64,000 nt of DNA from Polydactylus sextarius (lineage: Eukaryota; Chordata; Actinopteri; Polynemidae), in contig CM028916.1 in the NCBI GenBank assembly GCA_016801845.1, forward strand, positions 21,440,014-21,504,013, in the 5' to 3' direction. Below are positions 1 through 10,909 of this stretch, piece after piece. Below the pieces are notes generated by a model. The model was not told the origin of the DNA and searched no databases. It saw only the letters and a program-made list of their open reading frames with translations. Both the position numbers and the translations under genes were made by a program. Numbering within the stretch: position 1 is the stretch's first letter; each line of letters opens with the position of its first letter.

Positions 1-1595
1 GACTCCGGACCTGAAAACCCTGCTGAAGGAGAAGAAGAGGGTCTTCAGATTTGAAGACAGAGATGGAACTGAGGAGGGTGCAGAAAGAGCTGATATGGAG
101 ATTAGGAGGGGAAATGAGAATTACAAGAGGAAGCTGGAGGAGCACCTTAAACAGAACAATATGAGAGAGGTGTGGAGGGGCCTAAAAGACATTTCTGACC
201 ACAGCAAAGACAGTAGGAGGGAGCCTGAATCTGGAGACCTGGGGTGGGCGAACGAGCTCAATCTGTTTTTCAACAGGTTTGACTCTGCCCCCACTCCCAT
301 TCCCACCCACCGGTGTGAGGATCAACTGGCACCACTTCCAATTACCACCTGGCACACTTCTCCCACTCCCTTCACCTCCCTTAGCTCACCAGAGACATCT
401 GCACCAGAGTCACCTACGGCCTTTCCATCACAGCTGATCAGGTGAGAATGGAGCTAAGGAAGAATAAGGCAAGGAAGCCTACAGGTCCAGACAGCATCAG
501 CTCCAGATTGCTGAAGGACTGTGCAGATCCGCTCTGTGGGGTGATTCTGTACATTTTCAACCTGAGTCTCAGGCTTGAGAGGGTTCCTGTCCAATGGAAA
601 ACCTCCTGTGTGGTTCCTGTCCCAAAGACAGTGTTGCCCCAGGGAGCCCAACCACTAGAGACGTGTGGCCTTGACCTCTCACCTGATCAAGACCATGGAG
701 ATGATTATCCTCAGCATCCTCAGACCTCTCGTAAACGCTGAGCTGGACCCCCTGCAGTTCATGTATCAACAAGGCATCAGTGTGGAAGACACTGTCATCT
801 ACCTTCTGCACAGATGCCTGTCTCAACTGGAGGTCACTAGAAGCACTGTGAGGGTCATGTTTTTTGACTTCTCTGGTGGTTTCAACACAATCTCACCATC
901 ACTGGGAGAAGGAAGAAGCTGGAGGGGGCTGGAGTTGACTAGTTGACTGTCACCTGGCTACATGGACCACTGACTACCTCAGCAACATACCACAATATGT
1001 CAGGCTCTGTGACTGATGTGGTAGTCTGCAACACAGACAGCCCCCAAGGTACAATACTCCTCCTTACTCTTCACCCTGTACACCTCAGACTTCAGACAGA
1101 ACACAGACTCCTGCCACCTCCAGAAGTTCTCCGATGACACAGCCATTGTTGGTTTTGTTTCTGAGGGGAACGAACAGGAATACAGGGGGTTATCAACGAC
1201 TTTGTCATCTGGTGTGGAAAATAACCTCCGCATCAACACTGGGAAGACAAAGGAGTTAGTGTTTGATTTCTGCAGGAGTAGACCACATACTTTACCAGGG
1301 AACATCCAGGGTTTGGACATTGACATAGTTGAGGACAACAGATACCTGGGTGTTCACCTAAACTATATAAGAAGGGCCAAAGCTGCTTCCACCTGCTGAG
1401 TATAATGAGGTCCTTTGGTGTGTGCAGGACTCTTCTGACAGCTTTTTATGACACTGTGGTAGCATTGGCTATGTTCTTCGCCATGGTCTCCTGGGTCTGA
1501 GGCTACTCTGAGAGGAACAGAAAAAGATTGAACAAGCTGGTGAGAAAGGCCCGAAAGACCCATCAGAGTCATCAGCCGGGTTAGCTTTTTAGGCT
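1..1595 (+). pseudogene. LINE reverse transcriptase relic (jockey/CR1/L2-type), 5'- and 3'-truncated
   Basis: The plus strand reads through a decayed non-LTR retrotransposon pol in shifting frames. In order: a basic linker (KEKKRVFRFEDRDGTEEG, NYKRKLEEHLKQNN, WANELNLFFNRFDS), the RT entry region (RKNKARKPTGPDSISSRLLK, WKTSCVVPVPK), LTSHLIKTMEMIILSILRPL, DPLQFMYQQGISVEDTVIYL, the FFDFSGGFNTI block that normally carries an RT aspartate, and the distal thumb/RNase-like part (NNLRINTGKTKELVFDF, YLGVHLN, MRSFGVCRTLLTAFYDTVV). At least four frame changes and several stops separate these blocks, so it is dead. It sits in the adcy8 intron just upstream of the exon at 1768. The copy continues beyond the left edge. 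The 3' end fades near 1595 without a tail. The same family recurs at 30600-31795 (minus), 60115-61470 and 63690-64000. The clade is inferred from motif style only. Confidence 0.85.
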
Positions 1596-1767
1596 TTTCT
1601 AGTGTTTAAGCTCATTCATTGTGCAGCAGAGTGAGAGAAGGCGGGATTACAGATGAAGATACAGATCAAGATCTTGATTGATTTCAGTTTAGCCTATCTT
1701 TGTGAGTAGCTGATGATGTTTGGGAAACTTCTTATTTGTGTTTAAAATGTGTGTGTGACACTCACAG

Positions 1768-1860
1768 CTACTGGGTGAGGACCGATTCCAGGACATAGAA
1801 AAGATCAAGACAATCGGCAGCACCTACATGGCTGTCTCCGGTTTATCACCTGAAAAACAG
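1768..1860 (+). CDS. adcy8: adcy8 coding exon: start of C2 catalytic domain segment
   Basis: This 93-nt exon is flanked by a CACAG acceptor and a CAG/GTAAG donor and is phase 0 at both ends. Its 31 codons begin LLGEDRFQDIEKIKTIG and end GLSPEKQ, the C2 region of a membrane adenylyl cyclase. The lysine of the KIKTIG block is the conserved adenine-contacting lysine of class III cyclases (family knowledge). The GLSPEKQ ending, continued by QCEDKWGHLC in the next exon, is characteristic of type 8, the Ca2+/calmodulin-stimulated brain cyclase that makes cAMP from ATP at the plasma membrane. Upstream exons (N-terminus, both six-helix membrane sets, C1 domain) lie left of the window. Confidence 0.95.
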
Positions 1861-2301
1861 GTAAGATTATTAAAATGACAAATCAGCCTTGGTCTACTGA
1901 TGATCCATAACTTAGAAATTGGCATCAACATCAAAAACTTTTATATTGTTTTTTTTATTATTCATTTTTATTAACATTTATGGTCAATGGCAACTTTGAA
2001 AGAAAAACATTTCAGTTGGAAAAATTTGTTGAAATTCTAATTATAGTGCTGATGTAGAGCCAAGATGAACTAAAGTTTGTAGGTAGATAACAGAGAACTG
2101 GTTCAAATCTCATTAATCAAGTCACTTAAAATGATTCAGTTACACTAGTTGGATACAGTGGTAGGACTGAAAATGTACACACATAATCACACATCTGACA
2201 CATCAACACAATGGTTGATCTTTCATGTCCTTTGAGTTTCTACACTTGTGTTTCCAACCCCGACTAATTCTGATTCTCTCTTCCTCCTCTGCCTTTCACA
2301 G

Positions 2302-2416
2302 CAATGTGAAGATAAATGGGGTCACCTGTGTGCGTTGGCAGACTTTGCCATAGCCCTCAATGAGAGCATCCAAGAAATCAACAAGCACTCCTTCAACAAC
2401 TTTGAGCTGAGGATTG
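2302..2416 (+). CDS. adcy8: adcy8 coding exon: C2 domain, middle
   Basis: This 115-nt exon runs between TTTCACAG and G/GTAAGA. It enters in phase 0 and leaves in phase 1, with the first base of a glycine codon on this exon. It encodes QCEDKWGHLCALADFAIALN and then ESIQEINKHSFNNFELRI, helices of the C2 cyclase domain. The sequence is close to the vertebrate type 8 form and unlike types 3 or 9 at the same place, which supports the adcy8 assignment. The downstream intron is 4453 bp and carries a foldback element, a putative LTR, a TTAA-type element, an exon-like cassette and SINE fragments. Confidence 0.95.
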
Positions 2417-2639
2417 GTAAGAGCTCTTTTTCATTCTGGAAATAGATTCAGGCTTTGCTTAACTCTCTTTTTGTCCTCCTGACTGCAGTTTATCTCCTTC
2501 AACCTTCTCCCCATGTCCTTTGTTAATCATGTTAATTCCAGAAAGCAGGGTGGAGGATGTTAATGTTTCAGATAATTTAGTTTGTGTTATTGTGTGATAT
2601 TTTTACCTTGATAAAAAATGTGAATATGTCACACTGGAC

Positions 2640-2750
2640 AGACACAGGGTCTTTTTGTGTGGAGTTTGCATGTTGCATGTGTCTCCACCAGGAGCTCCAG
2701 TTTCCTCCACAGTCCAATACACTGGCAACTTGTCCAAGGTATCCCAAAAC
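2640..2750 (+). repeat. SINE-like fragment (same family as 10574-10800)
   Basis: The stretch keeps the body of the family (TGTGTGGAGTTTGCATGT, then TCCAGTTTCCTCCACAGTCC) but lacks the tRNA-like head seen at 10574. It is a 5'-truncated copy in the adcy8 intron. Confidence 0.6.
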
Positions 2751-2998
2751 AAAACAAAAAACACATTAATTTTATGTTGAAAAAAAATGAAAATCTTCAG
2801 TGTTTTGCATTTTTCTTGGAAAATTAAATGAAACGTTCCCTCTATAAGTGAAAGGCAACTCATGTTTTCCTCTTGCTTCCCCAGTAACAAGGCACAAACC
2901 TGCAAGAGAAGTTCATGCACTGTCACAAAAAATTTATTTAGTCATTCAGCACAGAAGTATGGAGCCCTCGAAGTGACATGAGAAAAAAAAGAGAAAGA

Positions 2999-3846
2999 AA
3001 AACCATGTGCTGGGACAAACACTAACTAAAGTTTTGTGAGATCTTTACTTTCTTTTGTGAGATCTTAAGTTTAATTTGCAAGATCTCGACTTCCATTTGC
3101 AAATCCAATTGTGCCTGTCAGTGTGTGAGTTTAGCAGTCCACTGAAATTAGGCTGTTACCAGTAGGAGACAATCGGACAATATTAAAAATTCTTATATTT
3201 AGATTGTGGTGGTCTGATATTTCGAGATAACGGACCGTTGCTAAGTATATCAGACCGTTGTCAAAGAAAATTAACTTTTTGCCTCTGAATCATGGCATTC
3301 ATATCACTCTGCAAGTAGTCCTGTCACTCATTGCCAAACAAAAATTGCTAAGCATGGTCAGCTGATCCAAGTCATCGGCAACACCGCAGAAAGTTGAAAT
3401 GAATGACGGACAATAGCAATGACAGTAACATCAATGTCAACATAACCAAATAAGTCCTGTTTTCCTTGCCACATTTCACTATTAACATGGCAATGTCCAG
3501 TTCAACATCCACTATAAATAGGCTGGGTGATCTGTAGAACGTTGCCTTAAATAAAGTTCTGTTGGCTAGGGGACTAGCCAACAGTTTTTTCATGGAAGCT
3601 ATCTACCGTAATCATTAAAGTTACCATGAAAACAATAATAAAAATGTGTTGTTGGCATTTTTTAGTTATCCTACAAATATAGTCTGATTGCCTCCTGCTG
3701 ATAACATGAAGAACTACAACTTAATTTCAGTGGACTGCTAAACTCTCACACCGACAGGCATGTTTGGATTTGCAAATGAAACTCAAGATCTTGCAAAAAA
3801 GTCAAGATATTGCAAAACTATGTGTTTGTCCCCAGTACATGTTTTT
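2999..3846. mobile_element. foldback DNA element with about 125-150 bp terminal inverted repeats
   Basis: The left arm (about 3001-3147) and right arm (about 3723-3846) are imperfect reverse complements along their whole length. Shared blocks include ACAAACAC, ATTTGCAAATCCAA and TTTAGCAGTCCACTGAAATTA-like sequence. The right arm is about 25 nt shorter. The 575-bp centre has no coding capacity that I recognise. Long inverted arms with a non-coding core are typical of non-autonomous foldback or MITE elements. I could not define a target-site duplication. It lies in the last adcy8 intron. Confidence 0.75.
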
Positions 3847-4128
3847 AAAATTTAACGTAAGTCCTGAGGTACAAGTCTTTGTCAGTGGCAGCCAGTGCCA
3901 AAGCTTTGCCTATTGAAAAAAGCAAACAGCTTATTTGCAAGAAAATGAATGAAAATGAATCAAAAATCCAGGATATAAGAGTTTATTGGACTCTAACATG
4001 AATTACTGTCATGAACTTATTTTCTTTATTTGTCTATCAATCTGTTCTTTATCTGTGTATGCATTTATCATGACACTCAGTTCACTCAACAGCATGTTAG
4101 TTGTAGTAAGTATGTGGCAGAGTAGCGC

Positions 4129-4154
4129 TGTCACGGACCATGGGTTGCAGGCCG

Positions 4155-4189
<35 letters not shown>

Positions 4190-4966
4190 CGGACACCAAC
4201 AGTCATACACTGTTCGTATTCATCGTAACCGCTCATTCCATATTTAATTAACTATTCACTCAGTTGTCATAGGTCTCCATAGATGAACACATGCCACCTT
4301 ATGCAATCATTTCACAATAAATCAGCACTTTTCTTTAACTCACCACTCTGCTCCAGTGTCTGTCTGTCATCCGACCCGCATTTATTTAAAATGTTGTATA
4401 TCAGCGGCACGCTTATAACACTATATCAGTGAGCGTCAGCAAGTGATGTCAGCCGTTATGTCATTTTTTTGTGTGTAACGATTTATATTGGAAGTATTGT
4501 GTACCAGAGAAACCAAATTTAAGGCAGGGACAGCCTGTCAGAGTTTTCTCTATTATTGCTTATTTTTGTTGATTGTGATTAAGAATGGTTTTGTGGAGTT
4601 ATTATGTATTTTGTGGTTAACTGGGATTGTGGGAGGAGTCGAGGCCTATAAAAGGTGAGCTGCCTCCATGTCAGGGGGAGAGTTGGAGAGTGAAGGTAGC
4701 ACATTGAGAGAGACAGAGAGAAAGAGAGCACGTAGGCGAAAGCAATCACTAGTAATTAGTAAGTACTCCCTGTGTGTGTATAGTTTTTTGTACACATTTT
4801 TTCCTTATTGAGTGTTATTTTGTGATGTTGTAAACATTATTCACCTGTATATTTTTGTAAATATTTTTTCACCACTGCACTGGGAAGTACAATATAACAC
4901 CATCATTGAAGCGACTTCATCATCTTCATCATTTGTTTGGGTGAGCGGAAAAAGAACGCTGTGACA
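4129..4966 (+). mobile_element. putative solo LTR with TATA box
   Basis: The segment starts TGTCAC and ends GTGACA, an inverted terminal hexamer of the TG...CA kind expected of LTRs. Near 4647 there is a clear TATA box (CCTATAAAAGG), followed by a purine-rich leader and then an AT-rich stretch suitable for R-U5. A (CA)n tract lies near the left end. The core (GAGGCCTATAAAAGGTGAGC then GGGGGAGAG) resembles that at 15307 in another LTR-like insertion. I did not find a matching 4-6 bp flanking duplication, so the outer borders are uncertain. Confidence 0.45.
4159..4184. repeat. (CA)n microsatellite
   Basis: About 13 consecutive AC dinucleotides inside the putative LTR. Confidence 0.95.
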
Positions 4967-5844
4967 AAGTAAAAATGTAATACTAATGATCTGTAACATA
5001 AATCATGATATGCTGCAAAAAATGATTACACTGCAAAAAATGATGTCATGATAAGTGATGGGTTAAATACAGAGGTCAATTTTGTTATGTGCATTGTGTG
5101 CTGTGTGCTCAATAACAATGTGGGAATCACTAATTGCTGTCATTTACTTGGGTGTTACTAATTAAATATATCAAGAGAGATGTTTTAGTTTTACCTGAAA
5201 AGTTTCCTAGGTTTTTAAAAGTAACTCTTACTCCAATGTAATTAAGTAAAAACTACAAGCTTTTTGGAGTAAACCACAGGTAAATTTTACTTCAAAATAT
5301 GGTTTGTTAAATTTACTAGCTATTTCTGTGTGCAAAAGGTTTACTAGGTATTTGTACATTTGTAACATTTAATATGACCAATATACATGTAGCCTGCACA
5401 TGCAGAGACTGTGCATTAATCACATATGAGGTAATATTTTCATTGAAGCTGCACTTACTTATATGCTTACAGATAATATTTGTCACTCTCCGCGATACTC
5501 ACCATAACAGGCTACAAGAAGCTGCAGCAGATTGAAGAAGTCCCCTGTATGACAGGCCACCCTGCCTGTCTGCCTAAATGTCTACTTTCTTCAGAATGTC
5601 TGCAACATTTACAAAGCTTAAACACGATCATGAGGGCTGTCTTACATTTGTTGTTTTGTTTACAAGATGAAATCCTCAGTGATAACACCACTTTTCCTGA
5701 AAAACTATATTTCCCGGGGCGCTTTGTGAGCAGTTCAAAGGTCAAAAATGTCCTTTTCCTGCCTGGCTGTGATTGGATGACATTCAAGCTAGCACTTTAA
5801 CAAAAAAATGGCAGATAAGCGTGCTCTGTCTCCTGGGCATTATG

Positions 5845-6066
5845 TTGGAGGGTTGAGGTGGGTGTTATTTAAATATCCCCGTTTGTGACATAGATGACAT
5901 GGAGAAATCTAAACAGACTAAGCACACAGTTTCTAACACTGGTGAATTTACTATTCAAACATTTTTTTTAATTAAACTCACAGTGTGTCTTGAGGCAGTA
6001 TAGACATAAAAAGACTTTTAAAAACCATCAAAAGAGATTTTTCTCATAACATGGGACCTGTAAGTA
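5845..6066 (+). mobile_element. right end of a TTAA-type DNA element (family of 8991-9807)
   Basis: The segment aligns by eye with the last 220 bp of the element at 8991-9807: CACAGTTTCTAACA, GGTGAATTTACTATT, CTCACA.TGTGT, GAGGCAGTATAGAC, CCATCAAAAG, and the terminal CATAACATGGGAC. The left end is missing, so this is a truncated copy in the adcy8 intron. Confidence 0.65.
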
Positions 6067-6091
6067 AAGCTCACGACATTTGTTTTTTCAG

Positions 6092-6188
6092 TGTGAGGAT
6101 GGAGTGTGCTACCTCCATCAGTGGGGCTATTTAAGGGTTGATGGAAACGAGTTGATGTCTCTAACCCCTTTTTATCTTAGGAAACACG
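6092..6188 (+). other. exon-like cassette in the last adcy8 intron (possible poison or cryptic exon)
   Basis: A pyrimidine-rich tract and CAG (TTTGTTTTTTCAG) precede 97 nt that end at ACG/GTGAGT, a strong donor. One frame is fully open across it (CEDGVCYLHQWGYLRVDG at the start), but I do not recognise this peptide. The preceding adcy8 exon leaves in phase 1. Splicing into this cassette would therefore read one codon and then TGA, ending the protein inside C2. The vertebrate type 8 protein has no insertion here. It may be chance or a regulated stop-containing exon; no expression evidence is available from sequence alone. Confidence 0.25.
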
Positions 6189-6399
6189 GTGAGTTGAAAT
6201 GCATTGTGTTTATATTAAGAAATATGCTTAACCATAAATTGGACATATAAAATACAGTTTAATTTTGCAGTTCTCTGTCTTTATTAACCAAAGACACACA
6301 CCTGCAATTAAAAATGTGCAAGTTTTTCTATTGACCATGACATTGTCACAGGCATTTTCTTGTTCTTAATAATATTGTCATATTATATAGTGTATATAG

Positions 6400-6560
6400 G
6401 AGTGCAGTGGTTAGCACTGTTACCTTAAAGGAAGAAGGTTCTAGGCTGAAACCTCCCAGCCGCTGCAGCCTTTCTGTTTGGGTTTCCTACGGGTATTCTG
6501 GTTTAACTACTGCCTGTAGGGGGGAATGGTTGTTTGTTCCTCTATGACAGTCCTCTAATC
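6400..6560 (+). repeat. tRNA-like SINE copy, diverged
   Basis: The sequence follows the same order as the copy at 10574: GCAGTGGTTAGCACTGTTACC, an AAGAAGGTTCTAGG block, CCTTTCTGTTTGGGTTTCC, and GGAATGGTTGTT. It is more decayed. It lies about 310 bp before the terminal adcy8 exon. Confidence 0.65.
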
Positions 6561-6869
6561 AACAGGAGATTTGTCCAGAAGACAGGTATCCTACTAGCCT
6601 AGCTGTTACACCAAGCTTGGCCAGACTGGTTTGTAACACGAAATTCAATGTAGTGTCACAGGCAGTAGGGTGGGCCCAGGCTAGTATCTTACCTGTCACC
6701 AAATGTTAGCATGGATGATACAATGAATGGATTACATGATATCTTTAGATATTGAACATATCATTTTCTTATTTTAATGATGCATAGAAGTTTACAGTTT
6801 TAAGCTATAACAAGATACATGCTTTACTTTAATACATGTCGAAATTGTTCTTTGTTCTGTCTTTGGAAG

Positions 6870-7369
6870 GTATGGCTCATGGATCGGTGGTGGCAGGTGT
6901 GATCGGGGCCAAAAAGCCACAGTATGACATCTGGGGAAAGACAGTGAACCTGGCCAGCCGCATGGATAGCACAGGCATCAGTGGCAAGATCCAGGTGCCT
7001 GAGGAAACCTATCTGATCTTGAAGGAGCGTGGTTTTGCCTTCGAATACCGTGGCGAGATCTACGTGAAGGGCATCAGTGAACAGGAGGGCAAGATCCGAA
7101 CACACTTCCTGCTGGGCCGGGTACAGCCCAACCCACTCATCCTGCAGCCACGCAAAATCACTGGCCAATACTCACTGGCAGCCGTGGTGCTCGGTCTGGT
7201 GCAGTCTCTCAATCGACAAAAGCAAAAGCAGATCCTTAATGAGAACAACAACTCCAGCATCATGAAGGGCCACCACCACTACAATCGGAGGACGTTGTTA
7301 GCCCCTGGTGGGACAGAAGTGGGTGGTGGACATCATGCTGAGGTAGTTGATAAAGCTGAGCTGTCCTGA
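6870..7369 (+). CDS. adcy8: adcy8 terminal coding exon: C2 catalytic core and C-terminal tail
   Basis: The acceptor GGAAG precedes GT ATG GCT, which completes the split glycine codon of the previous exon. The exon then reads MAHGSVVAGVIGAKKPQYDI and WGKTVNLASRMDSTG. YDIWG holds the purine-binding aspartate. VNLASR holds the catalytic Asn (codon 6947-6949) and Arg (6959-6961) that class III cyclases use on the ATP phosphates. EIYVKGI supplies the conserved lysine. After the cyclase fold comes the type-8 tail, FLLGRVQPNP, GQYSLAAVVLGLVQSLNRQ, LNENNN and HHHYNRRTLL, ending in TGA at 7367-7369. The tail is longer by a few histidines and glycines than I would expect in mammals. Together the three exons encode about 235 C-terminal residues. 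All key C2 residues are present, so the gene looks functional. Confidence 0.97.
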
Positions 7370-7577
7370 AGAGGAGACTTTTTTCTTTTGCTCCACACAG
7401 ATTTTCCTGAGGCAGTGATGCAGGCAGAAAATATTCCAGTGGTTGAGTTAAACTTCAGATCAGAGTTTGAAAGAAAACCCCATAACCCCATAACCTGATT
7501 TTAAACAAAACTGATAGCTGTGGAATGATTACATTTGGCAGTACTAGTTGGCACACAGTGGAATCCACGACTTGGTG
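7370..7577 (+). other. adcy8: adcy8 3'UTR, proximal part
   Basis: Non-coding sequence after the adcy8 stop, before a DNA element begins at 7578. No AATAAA occurs here. The nearest candidates lie inside that element (7638-7643 and the A-rich run 8056-8081) or far downstream at 10355-10360. The true cleavage site cannot be placed from sequence alone. Confidence 0.6.
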
Positions 7578-8262
7578 TGTAGCAACCCAAAACGTAATAA
7601 TGGCCAATAATGTAATAATTTTGGCCTTTTTAAATGTAATAAAGCCAACTGTAACAACTTGGCAATAATGTAATGAAAATTTTGATATAATAATGTAATA
7701 AGTTATTACATTATACTACTTACTACTTAAAGACCTGACCTTACACATACCCCTCCACTCTCATACGGGATGGTTTGGAGTAATTGATGTAATTAGAAGT
7801 TCACTGGGTTCTATTTACCATGGAGTGTATTTAGGAATATTGCATGGACACAAAGAAGAACATGCTGTTACTGTTCTCTTTCTGTTGTTTCCATCATTTG
7901 TTCAATTTAATGGTTGAAGCATACTGAAGCCACTCCATCATAAAAGTTCCATTTTGTAAAAAAAAAAAAAAAAAAAAAGGTTTGATAGTTCTACTAAAAA
8001 GGACATTGAAATGGACAAAAGGGACCATTTATCATAATTTCCATGGTAAAATATGTCTCCAAATAAATAAAAATAAAATAAAGCGATACATTACTTATTA
8101 CATTATGGGCTCCAGTTATTACATTGTCAAAGGATTTTTACTGCTTTTTATTCCTACTAGGCCAATAACATAATAACCAGCCAACTTCTTACATTATTGG
8201 CAGATTATAACGTTATTGTTAACATTAAGTTATTGGCTGTTATTACGTTTTGGTTTGCTACA
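7578..8262. mobile_element. non-autonomous DNA element with about 40-bp terminal inverted repeats
   Basis: The left end (TGTAGCAACCCAAAACGTAA, continuing with TAATGGCCAATAATG) is the near-perfect reverse complement of the right end (TTATTGGCTGTTATTACG, TTTTGGTTTGCTACA). The interior is AT-rich with repeated AATGTAATAA units, a 20-A run near 7960, and no recognisable transposase. Flanks (CTTGGTG left, AGGTGTC right) share GGTG but give no clean target duplication. Size and structure fit a MITE. It starts 208 bp after the adcy8 stop and probably lies in its 3'UTR. Confidence 0.75.
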
Positions 8263-8990
8263 AGGTGTCACACACTTTTCCAAACATTTTTATCTAGATT
8301 ATTGGACCTTAGTGAGCTTGAACTCACTTATAAGCGGGTGGTATATTGATTTAGTTTGGCTGCAAACTGCTGCATTGGGTTTGGCGACCAATTCCAGTTC
8401 TTGCCATTAGGAGGGTTTAGAATCCCAATCCTAAAACCTTTACCTACAGAAATTTGTTGAAATTTGACACTCAGGTGTCATTCATCCAGCCCAAACTTGA
8501 ACTCATTTGTTACATTCCAGTAGGTTTTGTTTGGTTTATTTTCTGTAATATTTACAGTATTTCAGTTTGGAAAAACAATGACATTAGTATTTCTGATTCT
8601 GGATCCAACATGATGATTCTGGATCCAACAAGATGGCAAATTTGGCACATATTCTATTTGTAAAAATTCCACAAGGCTTGTTGTGCCCATATAAGCATAT
8701 AAATTTGTCTGAAATTTGTCTTGTTTGAAGGAAAAATTTGCTTTTGTTGCATATTATATATGAATGTCTGTGATGTTAGCGCCTTTGAGTTTGAGAATAC
8801 TGCAGCACTGAAGCAATTAAGAAAAACTGTAATCACATATCTTCACACATGTATGTTAATACAGGTTTAAAATGTGGAATGTGTTATGAGGAAAAAAAGG
8901 GACTCAACAAGTTCAATGGACCTCAAGGACACACACTATGAATGTAAACAGAATCTGCGTTTACAAGAAAACTTCAGAGGGCACTTTTAA
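8263..8990. other. AT-rich non-coding spacer, nothing recognised
   Basis: I see no gene, clear repeat family or RNA in this stretch. A short direct repeat of TGATTCTGGATCCAACA occurs twice near 8595-8630. Confidence 0.5.
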
Positions 8991-9807
8991 AGATCCCATA
9001 TTGTATCCTATACAACAAGTTAACATAGCCCTATAAGCTCCACTCAACATGTCTCTGAGGTAGTTTGTTGGAAATACCTTTCATATTGGGCATTTTCCCC
9101 TGCCTTTCTGCCCCTCTGGTTCAGAACAGGAAGTTTCTCATTAGAATTCCAACATGCAAATGAGCTGCTACTGCCCACGTCCCATTCCTGAACTGAAGGA
9201 ATGCACCAGCACCAAAAATCTATAAAAACTGGCCCATTTATGCTCTACACAGGAGTCTTACTGGTCCGTAGCAGTACACAGCAAACGGAGTGATACCACT
9301 GGAAACTGTTGGGTAGTGTTGTGTAGTATAGCTCAAGTGCAACCAGCTTGAGGAACAAAGAAGAAGAAATCTCCATCCACATGCCGCAATGTGTTTAATG
9401 TCTGCACAAATCATCTACTGCGCTGCCTTTTTATCGCTTTTTTAGAATGCGCGCTGTGATTTCCTTCACTGTCACGATGTTTGTTATTGTTTGAAACTTA
9501 CATTGGACTTTGGAACTCTGCCCTCGGCACTGCCTTCTGGTGGATGCATTGTAGATGTACAATGCAGTAGAGTAGGTGGGGATGGTCCATTAAGTTGGAG
9601 GGTGGTGTTATCAAATATTCTTGTCTGTGACAAACATAACAAGGAGAAGTCTGAATGGATGGTTTAAGCCCACAGTTTCTAACAGTGGTGAATTTACTAT
9701 TTAAAAAATTGAGGCTTTTATCAAACTCACACTGTGTGTGGAGGCAGTATAGACCCCAAAAACATTCAAAAGCCATCAAAAGTGATTTTTTTCATAATAT
9801 GGGACAT
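8991..9807. mobile_element. TTAA-flanked DNA element with TCCCATATT termini
   Basis: TTAA lies directly outside both ends (8987-8990 and 9808-9811). The termini AGATCCCATATTGTAT and the reverse complement of the right end, ATGTCCCATATTATG, form imperfect inverted repeats. A TTAA target is typical of piggyBac and Kolobok superfamilies. No transposase is encoded, so it is non-autonomous. It contains an internal block (about 9448-9523, TTTGTTATTGTTTGAAACTT) also found near 48511 and, inverted, near 50554. Confidence 0.7.
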
Positions 9808-10573
9808 TTAAAGTGGTGACAGGCAGAATGGCAGGGCAGACAAGTGGAAGGACATCTCTGAAATGAAAACAACATTACAAAAAACATTCATTTTAGACAC
9901 TCTGAACATTAAGTAGTTATTTAGTGAGTGGTTAGCATTGCTAAAGTGCAAATGCTGGCTATCAGGAAAGTCTTTTCAATTTTCCAGGTTTGCCATTTAG
10001 CCAAAACTGCTTTGAACAAAGTCCTTACCCTGAGGTTTAACTCAACCAGTTAGAGCTGAAACTCCACTTGGTTCCCAATGGAGGAAAAAGGGGTGGTAGT
10101 TGGTACTGGGGGAGGGAGGCTCTGAATGGGCTGCAGCGTTCTGTTTTCATTGGCCCTCCTCTGTTCAGCTAATCCCGACTCACTCGGACAATTGACTTTC
10201 CTCATGTCCTCAAACAATCCATTATCCATTTTTATGTTGCCCAGGCATCCAAAGCCCATTCTTATCCCAAAAACCCAGACAAAATCCTTGTCCCACTCTG
10301 ACCCTCGCCTGGGGTTGATGTTTGTTTTTTGTATTTCTTTTATAATGACAACACAATAAACTGGGTCTAATTTTTTATATAAGCCACATGTCTGCTTGTC
10401 CTTATTTTATTGTGTTATTGATGCTGGAAAGTATTCAAAGGTAACAGAATCAAAAAACATTTTTACCTCATCTCTGTTGAAGAACGGTGGTCCACCCACA
10501 TTCAGGAACATGTGAAAAGTGCTAGAAATTCTGAACATTGTATTTTTTACATTGAACATTTATTTTCATATAT
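9808..10573. other. intergenic spacer with a poly(A)-signal candidate
   Basis: No coding potential recognised. AATAAA at 10355-10360 is followed by a T-rich then TG-containing stretch and could be a distal poly(A) site for adcy8, although it is 3 kb from the stop and beyond two inserted elements. Confidence 0.35.
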
Positions 10574-10800
10574 GGGCAGCACAGTGGCATAGGGGTTAGC
10601 GCCATTGCCTCACAGCAAGAAGGTCCTGGGATCGACTCGCAGGATCTTTCTGGGTGGAGTTTGCATGTTCTTCCCGTGTCTGTGTGGGCTTCATCTGGGA
10701 GCTCTGGTTTCCTCCCACCAACACTAATTGAGCATACTAAATTTTCCATAGGTGTGGATGTGCGTGTGAATGGTTGTTCTTCTATAAGTGTTGTTCCTCT
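10574..10800 (+). repeat. tRNA-like SINE, best copy in the window
   Basis: The head GGGCAGCACAGTGGCATAGG followed by GGTTAGCGCC resembles a pol III A box, and GGTCCTGGGATCGACTC resembles a B box. The body GGGTGGAGTTTGCATGTTC, CCCGTGTCTGTGTGGGC, GGTTTCCTCCCACCA is a very common fish interspersed-repeat signature. A GTGAATGGTTGTTC block closes it. Related copies lie at 2640 and 6400. Confidence 0.75.
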
Positions 10801-10909
10801 ATGTCCTCTAGAAAACTGGTCGATTTACAAAATAGCTGTTTGTTACATAAATGTATCTCACTGCCCCTCACTCTGATTCCATTCCCTGCCGTTCAAAGCC
10901 ACTCTAAGA

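Noticed and set aside
6836..6869. adcy8 reading starting at the ATG at 6836
   Set aside because: The 11 codons before 6870 are intron; the AG at 6868-6869 and the split glycine codon define the exon start.
10050..10359. Overlapping plus and minus frames near 10.1-10.3 kb
   Set aside because: No recognised domain, no splice context, short length. It looks like 3'UTR or intergenic DNA.
10574..10660. tRNA gene
   Set aside because: A and B box-like motifs exist, but no cloverleaf can be drawn and the sequence belongs to a dispersed SINE family.
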